The notes under the pieces: generated by a model | Database searches by the model: none | Told to the model about the DNA's origin: nothing | The model's input: only the letters and a program-made list of their open reading frames with translations | Assembly: GCF_008634025.1 (NCBI RefSeq) | Contig: NZ_PDCM01000001.1 | Location: 986,501-1,050,500 of the forward strand | DNA: 64,000 nt | Origin: Streptomyces albofaciens JCM 4342 | GTDB lineage: Bacteria > Actinomycetota > Actinomycetes > Streptomycetales > Streptomycetaceae | Direction: 5' to 3' | Shown here: piece after piece, positions 51,461-60,144 of the stretch | Layout: each line of letters starts with the position of its first letter | Position numbering within the stretch: the first letter of the stretch is position 1 | Program-made: the position numbers and the translations under genes

Positions 51461-52336
51461 ATGAGCAGTACGACCAAGGACACGCCGCCGCCGCTGCCCG
51501 AACCGCTTCGGGTGGCGGTGGCGGACTCGCACACGCACCTCGACATGCAGCACGGAACGGTCGAGGAGGCCCTGGCGAAGGCCGCCTCCGTCGGTGTGAC
51601 CACCGTCGTCCAGGTGGGCTGTGACGTGAACGGCTCGCGCTGGGCCGCGGAGACCGCCGCCGCGTACGAGGCGGTGCACGCGACGGTCGCGCTGCATCCG
51701 AACGAAGCCCCGCGGATCGTTCTGGGGGATCCGGAGGGCTGGTCGCGGCAGGGGGCGCGGGAGCCCGGCGGGGACGCCGCCCTCGACGCGGCGCTCGCCG
51801 AGATCGACGCGCTGGCGGCGCTGCCGCACGTGCGCGGCGTCGGCGAGACCGGCCTCGACCACTTCCGTACCGGCCCGGACGGCATGGCCGCGCAGCAGCG
51901 CTCCTTCCGCGCCCACATCGAGATCGCCAAGCGGCACGGCAAGGCCCTGGTCATCCACGACCGCGAGGCCCACGACGACGTGCTCCGCATCCTGCGCGAG
52001 GAGGGCGCCCCGGAGCGGGTGGTCTTCCACTGCTACTCGGGCGACGCGGAGATGGCCAAGGTCTGCGCCGAGGCCGGTTACTACATGTCCTTCGCGGGCA
52101 ACGTCACCTTCAAGAACGCCCGGCCGCTGCGCGACGCGCTGGCCGTCGCCCCGCCCGAACTGGTGCTGGTCGAGACCGACGCCCCCTTCCTGACGCCCGC
52201 GCCGTACCGCGGACGGCCTAACGCGCCGTATCTCATTCCGGTCACGCTGCGGGCCATGGCCGAGGTCAAGGGGATGACGGAGGAAGCGCTGGCCACCGCC
52301 GTGGCCGCCAACACGGCGCGCGCCTTCGGCTACTGA
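51461..52336 (+). CDS. tatD: TatD-family metal-dependent hydrolase
   Basis: The 291-residue protein has the TatD metal ligands: DSHTHLD, a Glu in GVGETGLDHFR, His in VIHDREAHDD, VVFHCYSGDAEM, and Asp in VETDAPFLTP. The family contains DNases and D-aminoacyl or quality-control hydrolases. The position just upstream of rpf, ksgA and ispE is the common bacterial order. Confidence 0.95.
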   Translation: MSSTTKDTPPPLPEPLRVAVADSHTHLDMQHGTVEEALAKAASVGVTTVVQVGCDVNGSRWAAETAAAYEAVHATVALHPNEAPRIVLGDPEGWSRQGAREPGGDAALDAALAEIDALAALPHVRGVGETGLDHFRTGPDGMAAQQRSFRAHIEIAKRHGKALVIHDREAHDDVLRILREEGAPERVVFHCYSGDAEMAKVCAEAGYYMSFAGNVTFKNARPLRDALAVAPPELVLVETDAPFLTPAPYRGRPNAPYLIPVTLRAMAEVKGMTEEALATAVAANTARAFGY

Positions 52337-52450
52337 GCGTCGCCCGGCGGGCGGCACGGCAGGATAGCGTGGCGACACTGTGTAGCGGGTCCGCTTTGGA
52401 GAGTCACCGGCGCTCCGCTACATTCCGGCTCCACAACCCCGACTCGTGGC

Positions 52451-54148
52451 ATGTGGAGTGTCGTGACTCATTCGCAGGGCAGTCAAAGCCACCGCGTCGC
52501 GCACGGCGGATACGGACCGGGTGCCGAGCCGCGGGGCGGAGCGGTCGAAGCCCCCGATCCTTACGGGAGGTATGCGCCGTACGGGGAGTACGGGGAGTTC
52601 GGGGAGAGTGACGCGTACGGCGGATACGGGTCGCACGGGGTGTACGGGGCCTACGGGACGTACGCGGCGTATGGGCAGAGCGGTCCCTATGACGTGTACG
52701 AGGCGTACGAGGCGTACGGCGCGGGGGCGTACGAGCGGTATGAGCGGTACGACGCCGCGCAGCCCCAGGAAGCCCCGGGCGGGTCCGCGGAATCCGGCGG
52801 GCCCGCGGAATCCGGCGGGGGCGCGGCGGAGGCCGGGGGGGATCGCCTTGAGCCCGCGGCGCAAGCGGAGCCGTCGGGGCGGGTGCCGCACCAGGGCCCG
52901 CTCGTGCCGCTGCGCGACGACCTCGCCGGAGTGCCCACCCCCGGCCTGCCGGCGCACCAGGGCCGCGCAGCCGCCCGCCGGGCCGCCCGTGGCACCGCCC
53001 ACCGCCGCGGCATGGCCGACCGCCTCGGCACCGTCGACCGCCGCGGCATCGACGGCACCGAAACCCGCCGGCGACTGCTGCCGCAGGCCCTCGTCGTGGC
53101 CTTCCTCGCCGGCGGCACCGCCGCGTTCATCGCCCACGACAAGGCCGTCCGCATCGACGTGGACGGCGAACCGCGCACCCTGCACACCTTCGCCTCCGAC
53201 GTCGGCGACCTGCTCGCCGACGAGGACGTCAGGGTCGGCGAGCACGACTCCGTCCAGCCCGCCGCCGACGCCGAGCTGGCCAGCGGCGACGAGGTCGTCA
53301 TCCGCTACGGGCGGCCGGTCCGGCTCACCCTCGACGGTCAGCACCGCGACGTCTGGACGACCGCCGAGACCGTCGGCGGCGCGCTGCGCCAGTTCGGCGT
53401 CCGCGCCGAGGGCGCCCATCTGTCCGTCGACCCCGACCGGCGCATCGGCCGCAACGGCCTCGACCTGGACGTCCGCACCGAGCGCAGCGTCACCTTCGTC
53501 GCCGACGGCCGCGAGCACACCGTGCGCACCAACGCCGCCACCGTCCGCGAGGCCCTCGACCAGGCGGGCATCGCGCTGCGCGGCGAGGACACCACCTCCG
53601 TGGCGCCCGACTCCTTCCCGCGCGACGGGCAGACCATCTCCGTCCTGCGCATCACCGGGGCCGAGAAGGTCCGCGAGGAGACCATCGCGTTCCGGACGGT
53701 CAAGAAGGCCGACCCGACGCTCTTCAAGGGCACCGAGACGGTCGTACGGCAGGGACAGCCCGGCGTGCGGCGCCTGACGTACGAGGTGCGCACGGTCAAC
53801 GGCGTCCAGCAGAAGCCGAAGAAGGTCGGCTCCGAGGTCGTCCGCGAGCCCCGCGACCGGATCGTGCACGTGGGCACCAAGCCGGTGCCGCAACGGGTGG
53901 CCGGCGCGGACCACCTGAACTGGGACGCGCTCGCCCAGTGCGAGGCGGGCGGACGGCCGGACGCGGTGGACGCGTCCGGCACGTACGGCGGGCTCTACCA
54001 GTTCGACACCGGTACCTGGCAGGGGCTGGGCGGCAAGGGGCGCCCGCAGGACGCGCCCGCCGGGGAGCAGACCTATCGGGCGAAGAAGCTCTACATCAGC
54101 CGGGGGGCCAGTCCGTGGCCGGTTTGTGGGCGCAGGCTGCATGGGTGA
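52451..54148 (+). CDS. RpfB-type resuscitation-promoting factor with a Tyr/Gly-rich N-terminal repeat
   Basis: ATG 52451 or GTG 52463 starts a protein of about 565 residues. Residues about 35-100 are YGx tripeptide repeats. A membrane anchor follows (LLPQALVVAFLAGGTAAFIA). Three DUF348 domains (RIDVDGEPRTLHTFASDVGD, VRLTLDGQHRDVWTTAETVG, VTFVADGREHTVRTNAATVR), a G5 domain and a C-terminal Rpf lysozyme-like domain complete it, with catalytic Glu in LAQCEAGG. It cleaves peptidoglycan in spore germination or revival from dormancy. The cytoplasmic N-terminal repeat is not part of the usual family and looks recently expanded. Confidence 0.93.
   Translation: MWSVVTHSQGSQSHRVAHGGYGPGAEPRGGAVEAPDPYGRYAPYGEYGEFGESDAYGGYGSHGVYGAYGTYAAYGQSGPYDVYEAYEAYGAGAYERYERYDAAQPQEAPGGSAESGGPAESGGGAAEAGGDRLEPAAQAEPSGRVPHQGPLVPLRDDLAGVPTPGLPAHQGRAAARRAARGTAHRRGMADRLGTVDRRGIDGTETRRRLLPQALVVAFLAGGTAAFIAHDKAVRIDVDGEPRTLHTFASDVGDLLADEDVRVGEHDSVQPAADAELASGDEVVIRYGRPVRLTLDGQHRDVWTTAETVGGALRQFGVRAEGAHLSVDPDRRIGRNGLDLDVRTERSVTFVADGREHTVRTNAATVREALDQAGIALRGEDTTSVAPDSFPRDGQTISVLRITGAEKVREETIAFRTVKKADPTLFKGTETVVRQGQPGVRRLTYEVRTVNGVQQKPKKVGSEVVREPRDRIVHVGTKPVPQRVAGADHLNWDALAQCEAGGRPDAVDASGTYGGLYQFDTGTWQGLGGKGRPQDAPAGEQTYRAKKLYISRGASPWPVCGRRLHG
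52562..52723 (+). repeat. Eighteen 9-bp repeats (YGx) in the rpf gene
   Basis: Units of consensus TACGGGGNG encode Tyr-Gly-X tripeptides in the cytoplasmic N-terminus of the Rpf protein. A second small duplication (CCGCGGAATCCGGCGGG twice, about 52785-52820, giving AESGG units) follows. All keep the frame. Confidence 0.85.
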
Positions 54149-54266
54149 GGTGCGGGGAGGGGCAGGGGAAGGGTGAGGGTGAGGGGGCTGGGGGCCGGGG
54201 TGCGGTGGCGGGTCCGGTGGGCTGGTGTGTGGCCGGAACGGGGGCCGCGCGCCGTAAGCTGCACGG

Positions 54267-55181
54267 GTGAGCAACAGCAGCACCACCGATGAGCCCGGCC
54301 CCCTCCTGGGCGCCGCCGACATCCGCGAACTGGCCGCCGCGCTGGGCGTACGCCCCACCAAGCAGCGCGGCCAGAACTTCGTCATCGACGCCAACACCGT
54401 CCGGCGCATCGTGCGCACCGCCGAGGTCCGGCCGGACGACGTCGTCGTCGAGGTCGGCCCCGGACTCGGCTCGCTGACCCTGGCGCTGCTGGAGGCCGCC
54501 GACCGGGTCACCGCCGTCGAGATCGACGACGTGCTGGCCGCCGCGCTGCCGTCCACGGTCGAGGCGCGGCTGCCCGGCCGCGCGGACCGCTTCGCGCTCG
54601 TGCACAGCGACGCGATGCTCGTCCGGGACCTGCCCGGGCCCGCGCCCACCGCGCTGGTCGCCAACCTGCCGTACAACGTCGCCGTGCCGGTGCTGCTGCA
54701 CATGCTCGCGACGTTCCCGACCATCGACCGCACCCTGGTCATGGTGCAGTCCGAGGTCGCCGACCGGCTCGCGGCCCGGCCCGGCAACAAGGTCTACGGA
54801 GTGCCGTCGGTCAAGGCCAACTGGTACGCCGACGTGAAGCGCGCCGGGGCGATCGGGCGCAACGTGTTCTGGCCCGCGCCGAATGTCGACTCCGGGCTGG
54901 TCTCGCTCGTCCGCCGCGAGAAGCCGGTCGCGACCACCGCGAGCCGCGATGACGTCTTCGCCGTCGTGGACGCGGCGTTCGCGCAGCGCCGCAAGACGCT
55001 GCGTGCCGCGTTGGCCGGGTGGGCCGGGTCGGCCGCGGCGGCCGAGGCGGCGCTGGTGGCCGCGGGGGTTTCGCCGCAGGCGCGTGGTGAGGCGCTGACG
55101 GTGGAGGAGTTCGCGCGTATCGCTGAGCACAAGCCGGGTTCCGAGGGGAACAGGGCGGGTTCCGAGGGGAGTGCCGCGTGA
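54267..55181 (+). CDS. ksgA: 16S rRNA dimethyladenosine transferase (KsgA/RsmA)
   Basis: The GTG start gives 304 residues. The AdoMet site is [15 protein letters not shown], the catalytic motif NLPYN is in [11 protein letters not shown], and [10 protein letters not shown] is the family N-terminal signature. The enzyme dimethylates A1518 and A1519 of 16S rRNA. The C-terminus contains a duplicated [13 protein letters not shown] tail, another small in-frame repeat. ispE overlaps by four bases. Confidence 0.97.
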   Translation: MSNSSTTDEPGPLLGAADIRELAAALGVRPTKQRGQNFVIDANTVRRIVRTAEVRPDDVVVEVGPGLGSLTLALLEAADRVTAVEIDDVLAAALPSTVEARLPGRADRFALVHSDAMLVRDLPGPAPTALVANLPYNVAVPVLLHMLATFPTIDRTLVMVQSEVADRLAARPGNKVYGVPSVKANWYADVKRAGAIGRNVFWPAPNVDSGLVSLVRREKPVATTASRDDVFAVVDAAFAQRRKTLRAALAGWAGSAAAAEAALVAAGVSPQARGEALTVEEFARIAEHKPGSEGNRAGSEGSAA

Positions 55182-56083
55182 TCGACCGGGCCACCGTCAC
55201 GGTTCGCGTACCCGCGAAGGTCAACGTTCAGCTCGCGGTGGGGGGTGCGCGGGCGGATGGGTTCCACGACCTGGCCAATGTGTTCTTGGCCGTGGGGCTG
55301 TATGACGAGGTGACGGCGGCGCCTGCGGAGACGCTGCGTATCACTGCCGCTGGGCCGGACGTCGATCGTGTTCCCCTCGACCGTACGAACCTGGCCGCGC
55401 GTGCTGCGGAACTGCTGGCGGCGCGGTATGGGATCGCGCCTGATGTGCATCTGCACATCGCCAAGGACATTCCGGTCGCGGGTGGCATGGCGGGGGGCAG
55501 TGCGGACGCGGCGGGTGCGCTGGTGGCGTGCGATGCGTTGTGGGGGACCGGGGCGTCGCGGGACGAGCTGCTGTCGATCTGTGGCGAGCTGGGTAGTGAT
55601 GTGCCGTTCTCGCTGGTGGGTGGGGTGGCGCTGGGGCGCGGTCGGGGGGAGCTGCTGACGCCGCTGGAGGTGGGCGGTTCGTTCCACTGGGTGTTCGCGG
55701 TGGCCGACGGGGGGCTGTCGACGCCGGCCGTGTATCGGGAGTTCGACCGGCTGAACGAGGGTCTGGACGTGCTGGCGCCTGAGGCCTCGGGGGCGCTGGT
55801 GGACGCGCTTGCGGCGGGGGACGCGGTGGGGCTGGCCGGGGCGCTGTCCAATGATCTTCAGGCTGCTGCGTTGTCGTTGCGGCCGTCGTTGGCTGCGACG
55901 TTGGATGCGGGGGTTGCTGCCGGGGCGTTGGCGGCGTTGGTGTCTGGGTCTGGGCCTACGACTGCGTTTCTGGCGAAGGATGCGGATGCCGCTGCGGGGG
56001 TGGCTGCCGCGTTGACGGCGTCCGGGACTTGTCGGGCTGCGCGGGTGGCGGTGGGGCCGGTGCCTGGGGCTACTGTCGTTTAG
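55178..56083 (+). CDS. ispE: 4-diphosphocytidyl-2-C-methyl-D-erythritol kinase
   Basis: GTG 55178 overlaps the ksgA stop (GTGA). The 301-residue GHMP kinase has [15 protein letters not shown], the ATP loop [15 protein letters not shown] and the GHMP motif 3 SGSGPTTAF. It phosphorylates CDP-methylerythritol in the MEP isoprenoid pathway. The ksgA-ispE pairing is conserved across actinobacteria. The last third is richer in T at wobble positions than neighbouring genes. Confidence 0.97.
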   Translation: MIDRATVTVRVPAKVNVQLAVGGARADGFHDLANVFLAVGLYDEVTAAPAETLRITAAGPDVDRVPLDRTNLAARAAELLAARYGIAPDVHLHIAKDIPVAGGMAGGSADAAGALVACDALWGTGASRDELLSICGELGSDVPFSLVGGVALGRGRGELLTPLEVGGSFHWVFAVADGGLSTPAVYREFDRLNEGLDVLAPEASGALVDALAAGDAVGLAGALSNDLQAAALSLRPSLAATLDAGVAAGALAALVSGSGPTTAFLAKDADAAAGVAAALTASGTCRAARVAVGPVPGATVV

Positions 56084-56295
56084 GGCGCGGGTTGGCGCCT
56101 GAGGATCGGTGGGTGGGGGCTCGGGGCCACACAGGGGTCACTCTCCCCCAGCCTCCGGCCGGGGGGACCCCCACGGCGCCGGGAGTCATCCTTGTGTTCG
56201 TTCTTAACCGGGGTCTCGGCCGTCCTGCGGGGAGACCCCTGTATGTCCCCGAGCCCGCGCCGCTTGCGGCTTTCCCGCCGCTGTGGCTGGGGTCT

Positions 56296-56988
56296 TTACA
56301 GACCCGGGGATGTGGCGCTCTTTACGAGTATCTGCACCGCCGTCTCCCCGGCCGCCAGCGCCGCCTCGTTGTCCGTGGGGCGGCAGCGGTTCGTTGTGGG
56401 GTCGTACTCGGTCATGATCGTGCCTGCGTGGTCGGTTGGGCACTCCGTGTACGTGGTGATGTGGCCGGCCTTGCTTAGTGCCTCGGCCAGGGTGCGGGAG
56501 TGGTCTGTGGGGATCACCGCGTCGTTCGTGCCGTGCAGGAGGTGGATGGGGGCGGTGGGGGCCAGGCCCTTTTCCAGGTCTGCCAGAGGGGCCGTGCCGG
56601 TGGTGCGGGCCGGGACGTCGTAGCGGCCGGAGAGGGCCAGTACGGCGGTCGGGGGGTGGCCTGCGGTGAGGTCGGGGTGGAGGGCGACGCCCAGGGCGGC
56701 GCCTGCGCCGGCGGACCAGCCGGCCAGGAGGAGGGGGCCGGTTGCTTCCTCCTGGGCGAAGGCCAGGGACTCCAGGAGGTGGGTGCGGCCGTTGTCGGTC
56801 GCGTCCGCGCGCCAGTCCGGGACGAGGACGGTCAGGCCGTGGGCCGCGGCCGTACGGGCCAGCGGGCGCAGGACGTCGCGTTCGTCGGGGCCGGTGCCGT
56901 GCCAGAGGAGGACGGTGGCGGTGGGCGGTCCGTCGGGGCGGTGGATGTCCAGGTGTTTGCCGCTGGGGCCGTAGGTCCGTATGTCCAT
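56296..56988 (-). CDS. Alpha/beta hydrolase (dienelactone-hydrolase-like)
   Basis: The 230-residue protein has the oxyanion region LWHGTGPDERDVL, nucleophile elbow GWSAG, acid in HGTNDAVIP and a catalytic His in CPTDHAGTIM. It is cytoplasmic. The substrate is unknown. It is convergent to ispE and divergent from the ABC-F gene 80 bp away. Confidence 0.9.
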   Translation of the reverse strand: MDIRTYGPSGKHLDIHRPDGPPTATVLLWHGTGPDERDVLRPLARTAAAHGLTVLVPDWRADATDNGRTHLLESLAFAQEEATGPLLLAGWSAGAGAALGVALHPDLTAGHPPTAVLALSGRYDVPARTTGTAPLADLEKGLAPTAPIHLLHGTNDAVIPTDHSRTLAEALSKAGHITTYTECPTDHAGTIMTEYDPTTNRCRPTDNEAALAAGETAVQILVKSATSPGL

Positions 56989-57068
56989 GGGCGCACGGTA
57001 TCTGTACGGGGGTGCGGCGGCTTGCCGACTAGGGTGGGGAGTCGACCGATTCGAAGTGCAGGAGCGTT

Positions 57069-58868
57069 ATGGCCGTCAACCTCGTCAATCTGGAAGCCGT
57101 GGGCAAGGTGTACGGGACGCGTGCGCTGCTCGACGGTGTATCCCTGGGCGTCAATGAAGGGGACCGGATCGGCGTCGTGGGGCGTAACGGCGACGGCAAG
57201 ACCACCCTGATCCGGATCCTCGCCAAGCTGGAGGGCGCTGATGACGGGCGGGTCACGCACAACAGCGGGCTGCGGCTGGGGGTGCTGACGCAGCACGACT
57301 CGCTGGACCCGGCCGCGACCGTGCGGCACGAGGTGATCGGTGATCTCGCCGATCACGAGTGGCGGGGCAACGCCAAGATCCGGGACGTGCTGACGGGGCT
57401 GTTCGGCGGGCTGGACCTGCCGGGGCTCGGGCAGGGGCTGGACACCGTGATCGGGCCGCTGTCGGGTGGTGAGCGGCGGCGGATCGCGCTGGCGAAGCTG
57501 TTGATCGCCGAGCAGGACCTGATCGTGCTGGACGAGCCGACCAACCACTTGGATGTGGAAGGCATCTCGTGGCTCGCCGGGCATTTGCGGGCCCGGCGGT
57601 CCGCGCTGGTGTGCGTGACGCACGACCGGTGGTTCCTGGACCAGGTGTGCACGCGGATGTGGGACGTGCAGCGTGGCGCTGTTCATGAGTACGAGGGCGG
57701 GTACAGCGATTACGTGTTCGCTCGTGCCGAGCGGGAGCGGATTGCCGCCAGTGAAGAGGCCAAGCGGCAGAATCTGATGCGGAAGGAGCTGGCCTGGCTG
57801 CGGCGGGGGGCCCCGGCGCGGACCAGCAAGCCGCGGTTCCGTATCGAGGCCGCCAATGAGCTGATCGCGGATGTGCCGCCGCCCCGGGACACCGCCGAGC
57901 TGATGAAGTTCGCCAACTCGCGGCTGGGCAAGACGGTTTTCGAGCTGGAGGACGTGACCGTACAGGCCGGTCCGAAGGTGCTGCTGAAGCATCTGACGTG
58001 GCAGCTCGGGCCGGGGGACCGGATCGGTCTGGTGGGCGTGAACGGCGCGGGCAAGACGTCGCTGCTGCGGGCGCTGGCCGAGGCGGCGCGTACGGGCGGT
58101 GAGGCGCAGCCGGCGGCGGGGCGGATCGTGGTCGGCAAGACGGTGAAACTGGCCTATCTGTCGCAGGAGGTCGCGGAGCTCGATCCCTCCTGGCGGGTGC
58201 TGGAGGCCGTGCAGCGGGTGCGTGAGCGGGTGGATCTCGGCAAGGGCCGGGAGATGACCGCGGGGCAGCTGTGCGAGAAGTTCGGGTTCACCAAGGAGAA
58301 GCAGTGGACGCCGGTCGGTGACCTTTCGGGCGGTGAGCGGCGGCGGCTGCAGATTCTGCGGCTGCTGATGGACGAGCCGAATGTGCTGTTCCTGGACGAG
58401 CCGACGAATGATCTCGACATCGAGACGTTGACGCAGCTGGAGGACTTGCTGGACGGCTGGGCCGGGTCGCTGGTGGTGATCAGCCACGACCGGTACTTCG
58501 TCGAGCGGACCACGGACCGGGTGTTCGCGCTCCTGGGCGATGCGACGCTGCGGATGCTGCCGCGGGGCCTGGACGAGTATCTGGAGCGGCGGCAGAAGGT
58601 GGTCGAGGCGGCGGCGCCGGCGGCCCCGGTGGAGGCCGCGCCGAAGCAGAAGCCGGCGGCTGTGACGCGCGCCGCGCAGAAGGAGCTGCAGAAGATCGAG
58701 CGGCAGCTGGACCGGATCGGCGAGAAGGAGTCGAAGCTGCACGCGCAGATCGCGGAGCACGCCACGGACTTCGAGAAGGTCGCCGGGCTGGACGCGCAGT
58801 TGCGGGAGCTGGCGGGGGAGCGGGAGGAATTGGAGATGCGGTGGCTGGAACTGGCCGAGGACGCGTAG
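57069..58868 (+). CDS. ABC-F family ATPase
   Basis: The 599-residue protein has two ATPase domains and no membrane helices. Walker A motifs are GRNGDGKTT and GVNGAGKTS. Signatures are LSGGERRR (twice). Walker B motifs are IVLDEPTNHLD and LFLDEPTNDLD. A linker between the domains and a C-terminal coiled coil (QKELQKIERQLDRIGEKESK) are present. ABC-F proteins act on the ribosome, either as translation factors (Uup/EttA) or as antibiotic-resistance factors. The housekeeping neighbours favour a Uup-like role. Confidence 0.95.
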   Translation: MAVNLVNLEAVGKVYGTRALLDGVSLGVNEGDRIGVVGRNGDGKTTLIRILAKLEGADDGRVTHNSGLRLGVLTQHDSLDPAATVRHEVIGDLADHEWRGNAKIRDVLTGLFGGLDLPGLGQGLDTVIGPLSGGERRRIALAKLLIAEQDLIVLDEPTNHLDVEGISWLAGHLRARRSALVCVTHDRWFLDQVCTRMWDVQRGAVHEYEGGYSDYVFARAERERIAASEEAKRQNLMRKELAWLRRGAPARTSKPRFRIEAANELIADVPPPRDTAELMKFANSRLGKTVFELEDVTVQAGPKVLLKHLTWQLGPGDRIGLVGVNGAGKTSLLRALAEAARTGGEAQPAAGRIVVGKTVKLAYLSQEVAELDPSWRVLEAVQRVRERVDLGKGREMTAGQLCEKFGFTKEKQWTPVGDLSGGERRRLQILRLLMDEPNVLFLDEPTNDLDIETLTQLEDLLDGWAGSLVVISHDRYFVERTTDRVFALLGDATLRMLPRGLDEYLERRQKVVEAAAPAAPVEAAPKQKPAAVTRAAQKELQKIERQLDRIGEKESKLHAQIAEHATDFEKVAGLDAQLRELAGEREELEMRWLELAEDA

Positions 58869-59097
58869 CGTACGGCCCGTTCTGTCGGCCCGGAAAGGCC
58901 CGCTCCGGCGCTTTTCTTGTCAGATACGGACAGGAAGGCATGCATAACTGGGCCTGATTGGCCGGGATTTCAGCGTTGCGGCAGGCTTCTTCCCCTTAGG
59001 GGGCGCGCAACGTCGAACAAGCGTGTAGCTTCCGGGGACAAGGGGCCCGGCGGGGGCCGGGGGGCTGGGCTCGCCGGGGAATTGGGGGGTTGCTGCA

Positions 59098-59814
59098 ATG
59101 GGCGTGCGGCTGATGGTGGTCGACGATCACCGACTGCTCGCCGAGGCACTCGCCTCGGCCTTGAAACTGCGCGGGCACCGCGTGCTCGCGGCGGCCGCCC
59201 CGAGCGCCGGGGCGGCGGATCTGGTGGTGAGCCGCGCGCCCGAAGTGTGCCTGCTGGGCACCGCCACACCGGCCGAGCCGGGCGCCTTCGACCCGGTCGT
59301 ACGGATCAAGAAGGAGCGGCCGCAGGTCGCGGTGGTGGTGCTCGGGCCGGTGCCCAATCCGCGGGGCATCGCCGCCGCGTTCGCCGCCGGCGCTTCGGGG
59401 TACGTACGGCACGACGAGCGCATCGAGGGCGTGGAACGCGCCATGATGAAGGCGCGGGCCGGCGAGGCGGCGATCGCGCCGCAGTTGCTCCAGCAAGCCT
59501 TCGAGGAGTTGCTGCACCCGGCCGCGCAGCCTGACGACGAGGGTGCCCGGCTGCTGCAGATGCTCACTCCGCGCGAGGTGGAGGTGCTGGTGCGGGTCGC
59601 CGAGGGGGAGGACACCCGGCTGATCGCGGCCGGGATGGGCATCGCGCCGAGCACCGCCCGTACGCATGTGCAGCGGGTGCTGATGAAGCTGGGCGTCGGG
59701 TCGCGGCTGGAGGCGGCGGCGCTGGCGGCGCGTACCGGCCTGCTGGACCGGGCGGCGACGCGGGGCGCGGGCGTGCGCGAGGCGGCGGAGGCCGAGAGCG
59801 CCCCGCCGCCGTGA
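59098..59814 (+). CDS. LuxR/NarL-type regulator with a degenerate receiver domain
   Basis: The 238-residue protein has a receiver-like domain with the acidic pocket VVDDH. At the strand-3 phosphorylation site it reads VCLLGTATP where LLDxxMP is expected, so Asp is replaced by Gly. The C-terminal helix-turn-helix is classical: LTPREVEVLVRVAEG and STARTHVQRVLMKLGV. It is an atypical regulator probably controlled by ligand or partner binding rather than phosphorylation. No kinase gene is adjacent. It is convergent to the symporter unit. Confidence 0.92.
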   Translation: MGVRLMVVDDHRLLAEALASALKLRGHRVLAAAAPSAGAADLVVSRAPEVCLLGTATPAEPGAFDPVVRIKKERPQVAVVVLGPVPNPRGIAAAFAAGASGYVRHDERIEGVERAMMKARAGEAAIAPQLLQQAFEELLHPAAQPDDEGARLLQMLTPREVEVLVRVAEGEDTRLIAAGMGIAPSTARTHVQRVLMKLGVGSRLEAAALAARTGLLDRAATRGAGVREAAEAESAPPP

Positions 59815-59824
59815 CGGGCGCCGC

Positions 59825-60121
59825 TCAGTCGGTGTCCTCCTGGAGGGCCGCGATCTCCTCGGCCGTCGGCGGGGCGATCGGGCGGAGCTTGATCCAGGCC
59901 AGGAAGAACAGGCCGAGCAGCAGCATGCCCACGCCCGTCCACAAATTGATGTTGATGTCCTCGGCCTTCTTCAGGTCCGCGTCGGAGGCGGTGAACCCGG
60001 CGATCATCACGATGACGCCGTAGAGCGTGAACAGGCCGCCGATGATCAGGCGGATGTCGAAGAGCCGGGCGGCCGTGGCCGACCTGCGTTCGAGGTCGAT
60101 CTCGTGCTGGTAGTCGCTCAT
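59825..60121 (-). CDS. Small two-helix membrane protein paired with the sodium:solute symporter
   Basis: GAAGGA precedes the ATG. The 98-residue protein has two predicted helices (IRLIIGGLFTLYGVIVMIAG and LWTGVGMLLLGLFFLAWIKL) and a short acidic C-terminus. It begins 23 bp after the symporter stop, so it is almost certainly co-transcribed, like other small partner subunits of SSS transporters. The precise family is not recognised. Confidence 0.82.
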   Translation of the reverse strand: MSDYQHEIDLERRSATAARLFDIRLIIGGLFTLYGVIVMIAGFTASDADLKKAEDININLWTGVGMLLLGLFFLAWIKLRPIAPPTAEEIAALQEDTD

Positions 60122-60144
60122 GGTGCTGGTTCCTTCGGGTGCGG

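Noticed and set aside
52337..52450. c-di-AMP (ydaO-type) riboswitch before the rpf gene
   Set aside because: The 114-bp gap is too short and I see none of the conserved ydaO segments. That riboswitch is known from rpfA rather than rpfB genes.
57069..58868. Antibiotic-resistance ABC-F gene
   Set aside because: Nothing distinguishes it from housekeeping Uup-like proteins and the neighbours are core genes, so resistance is not claimed.
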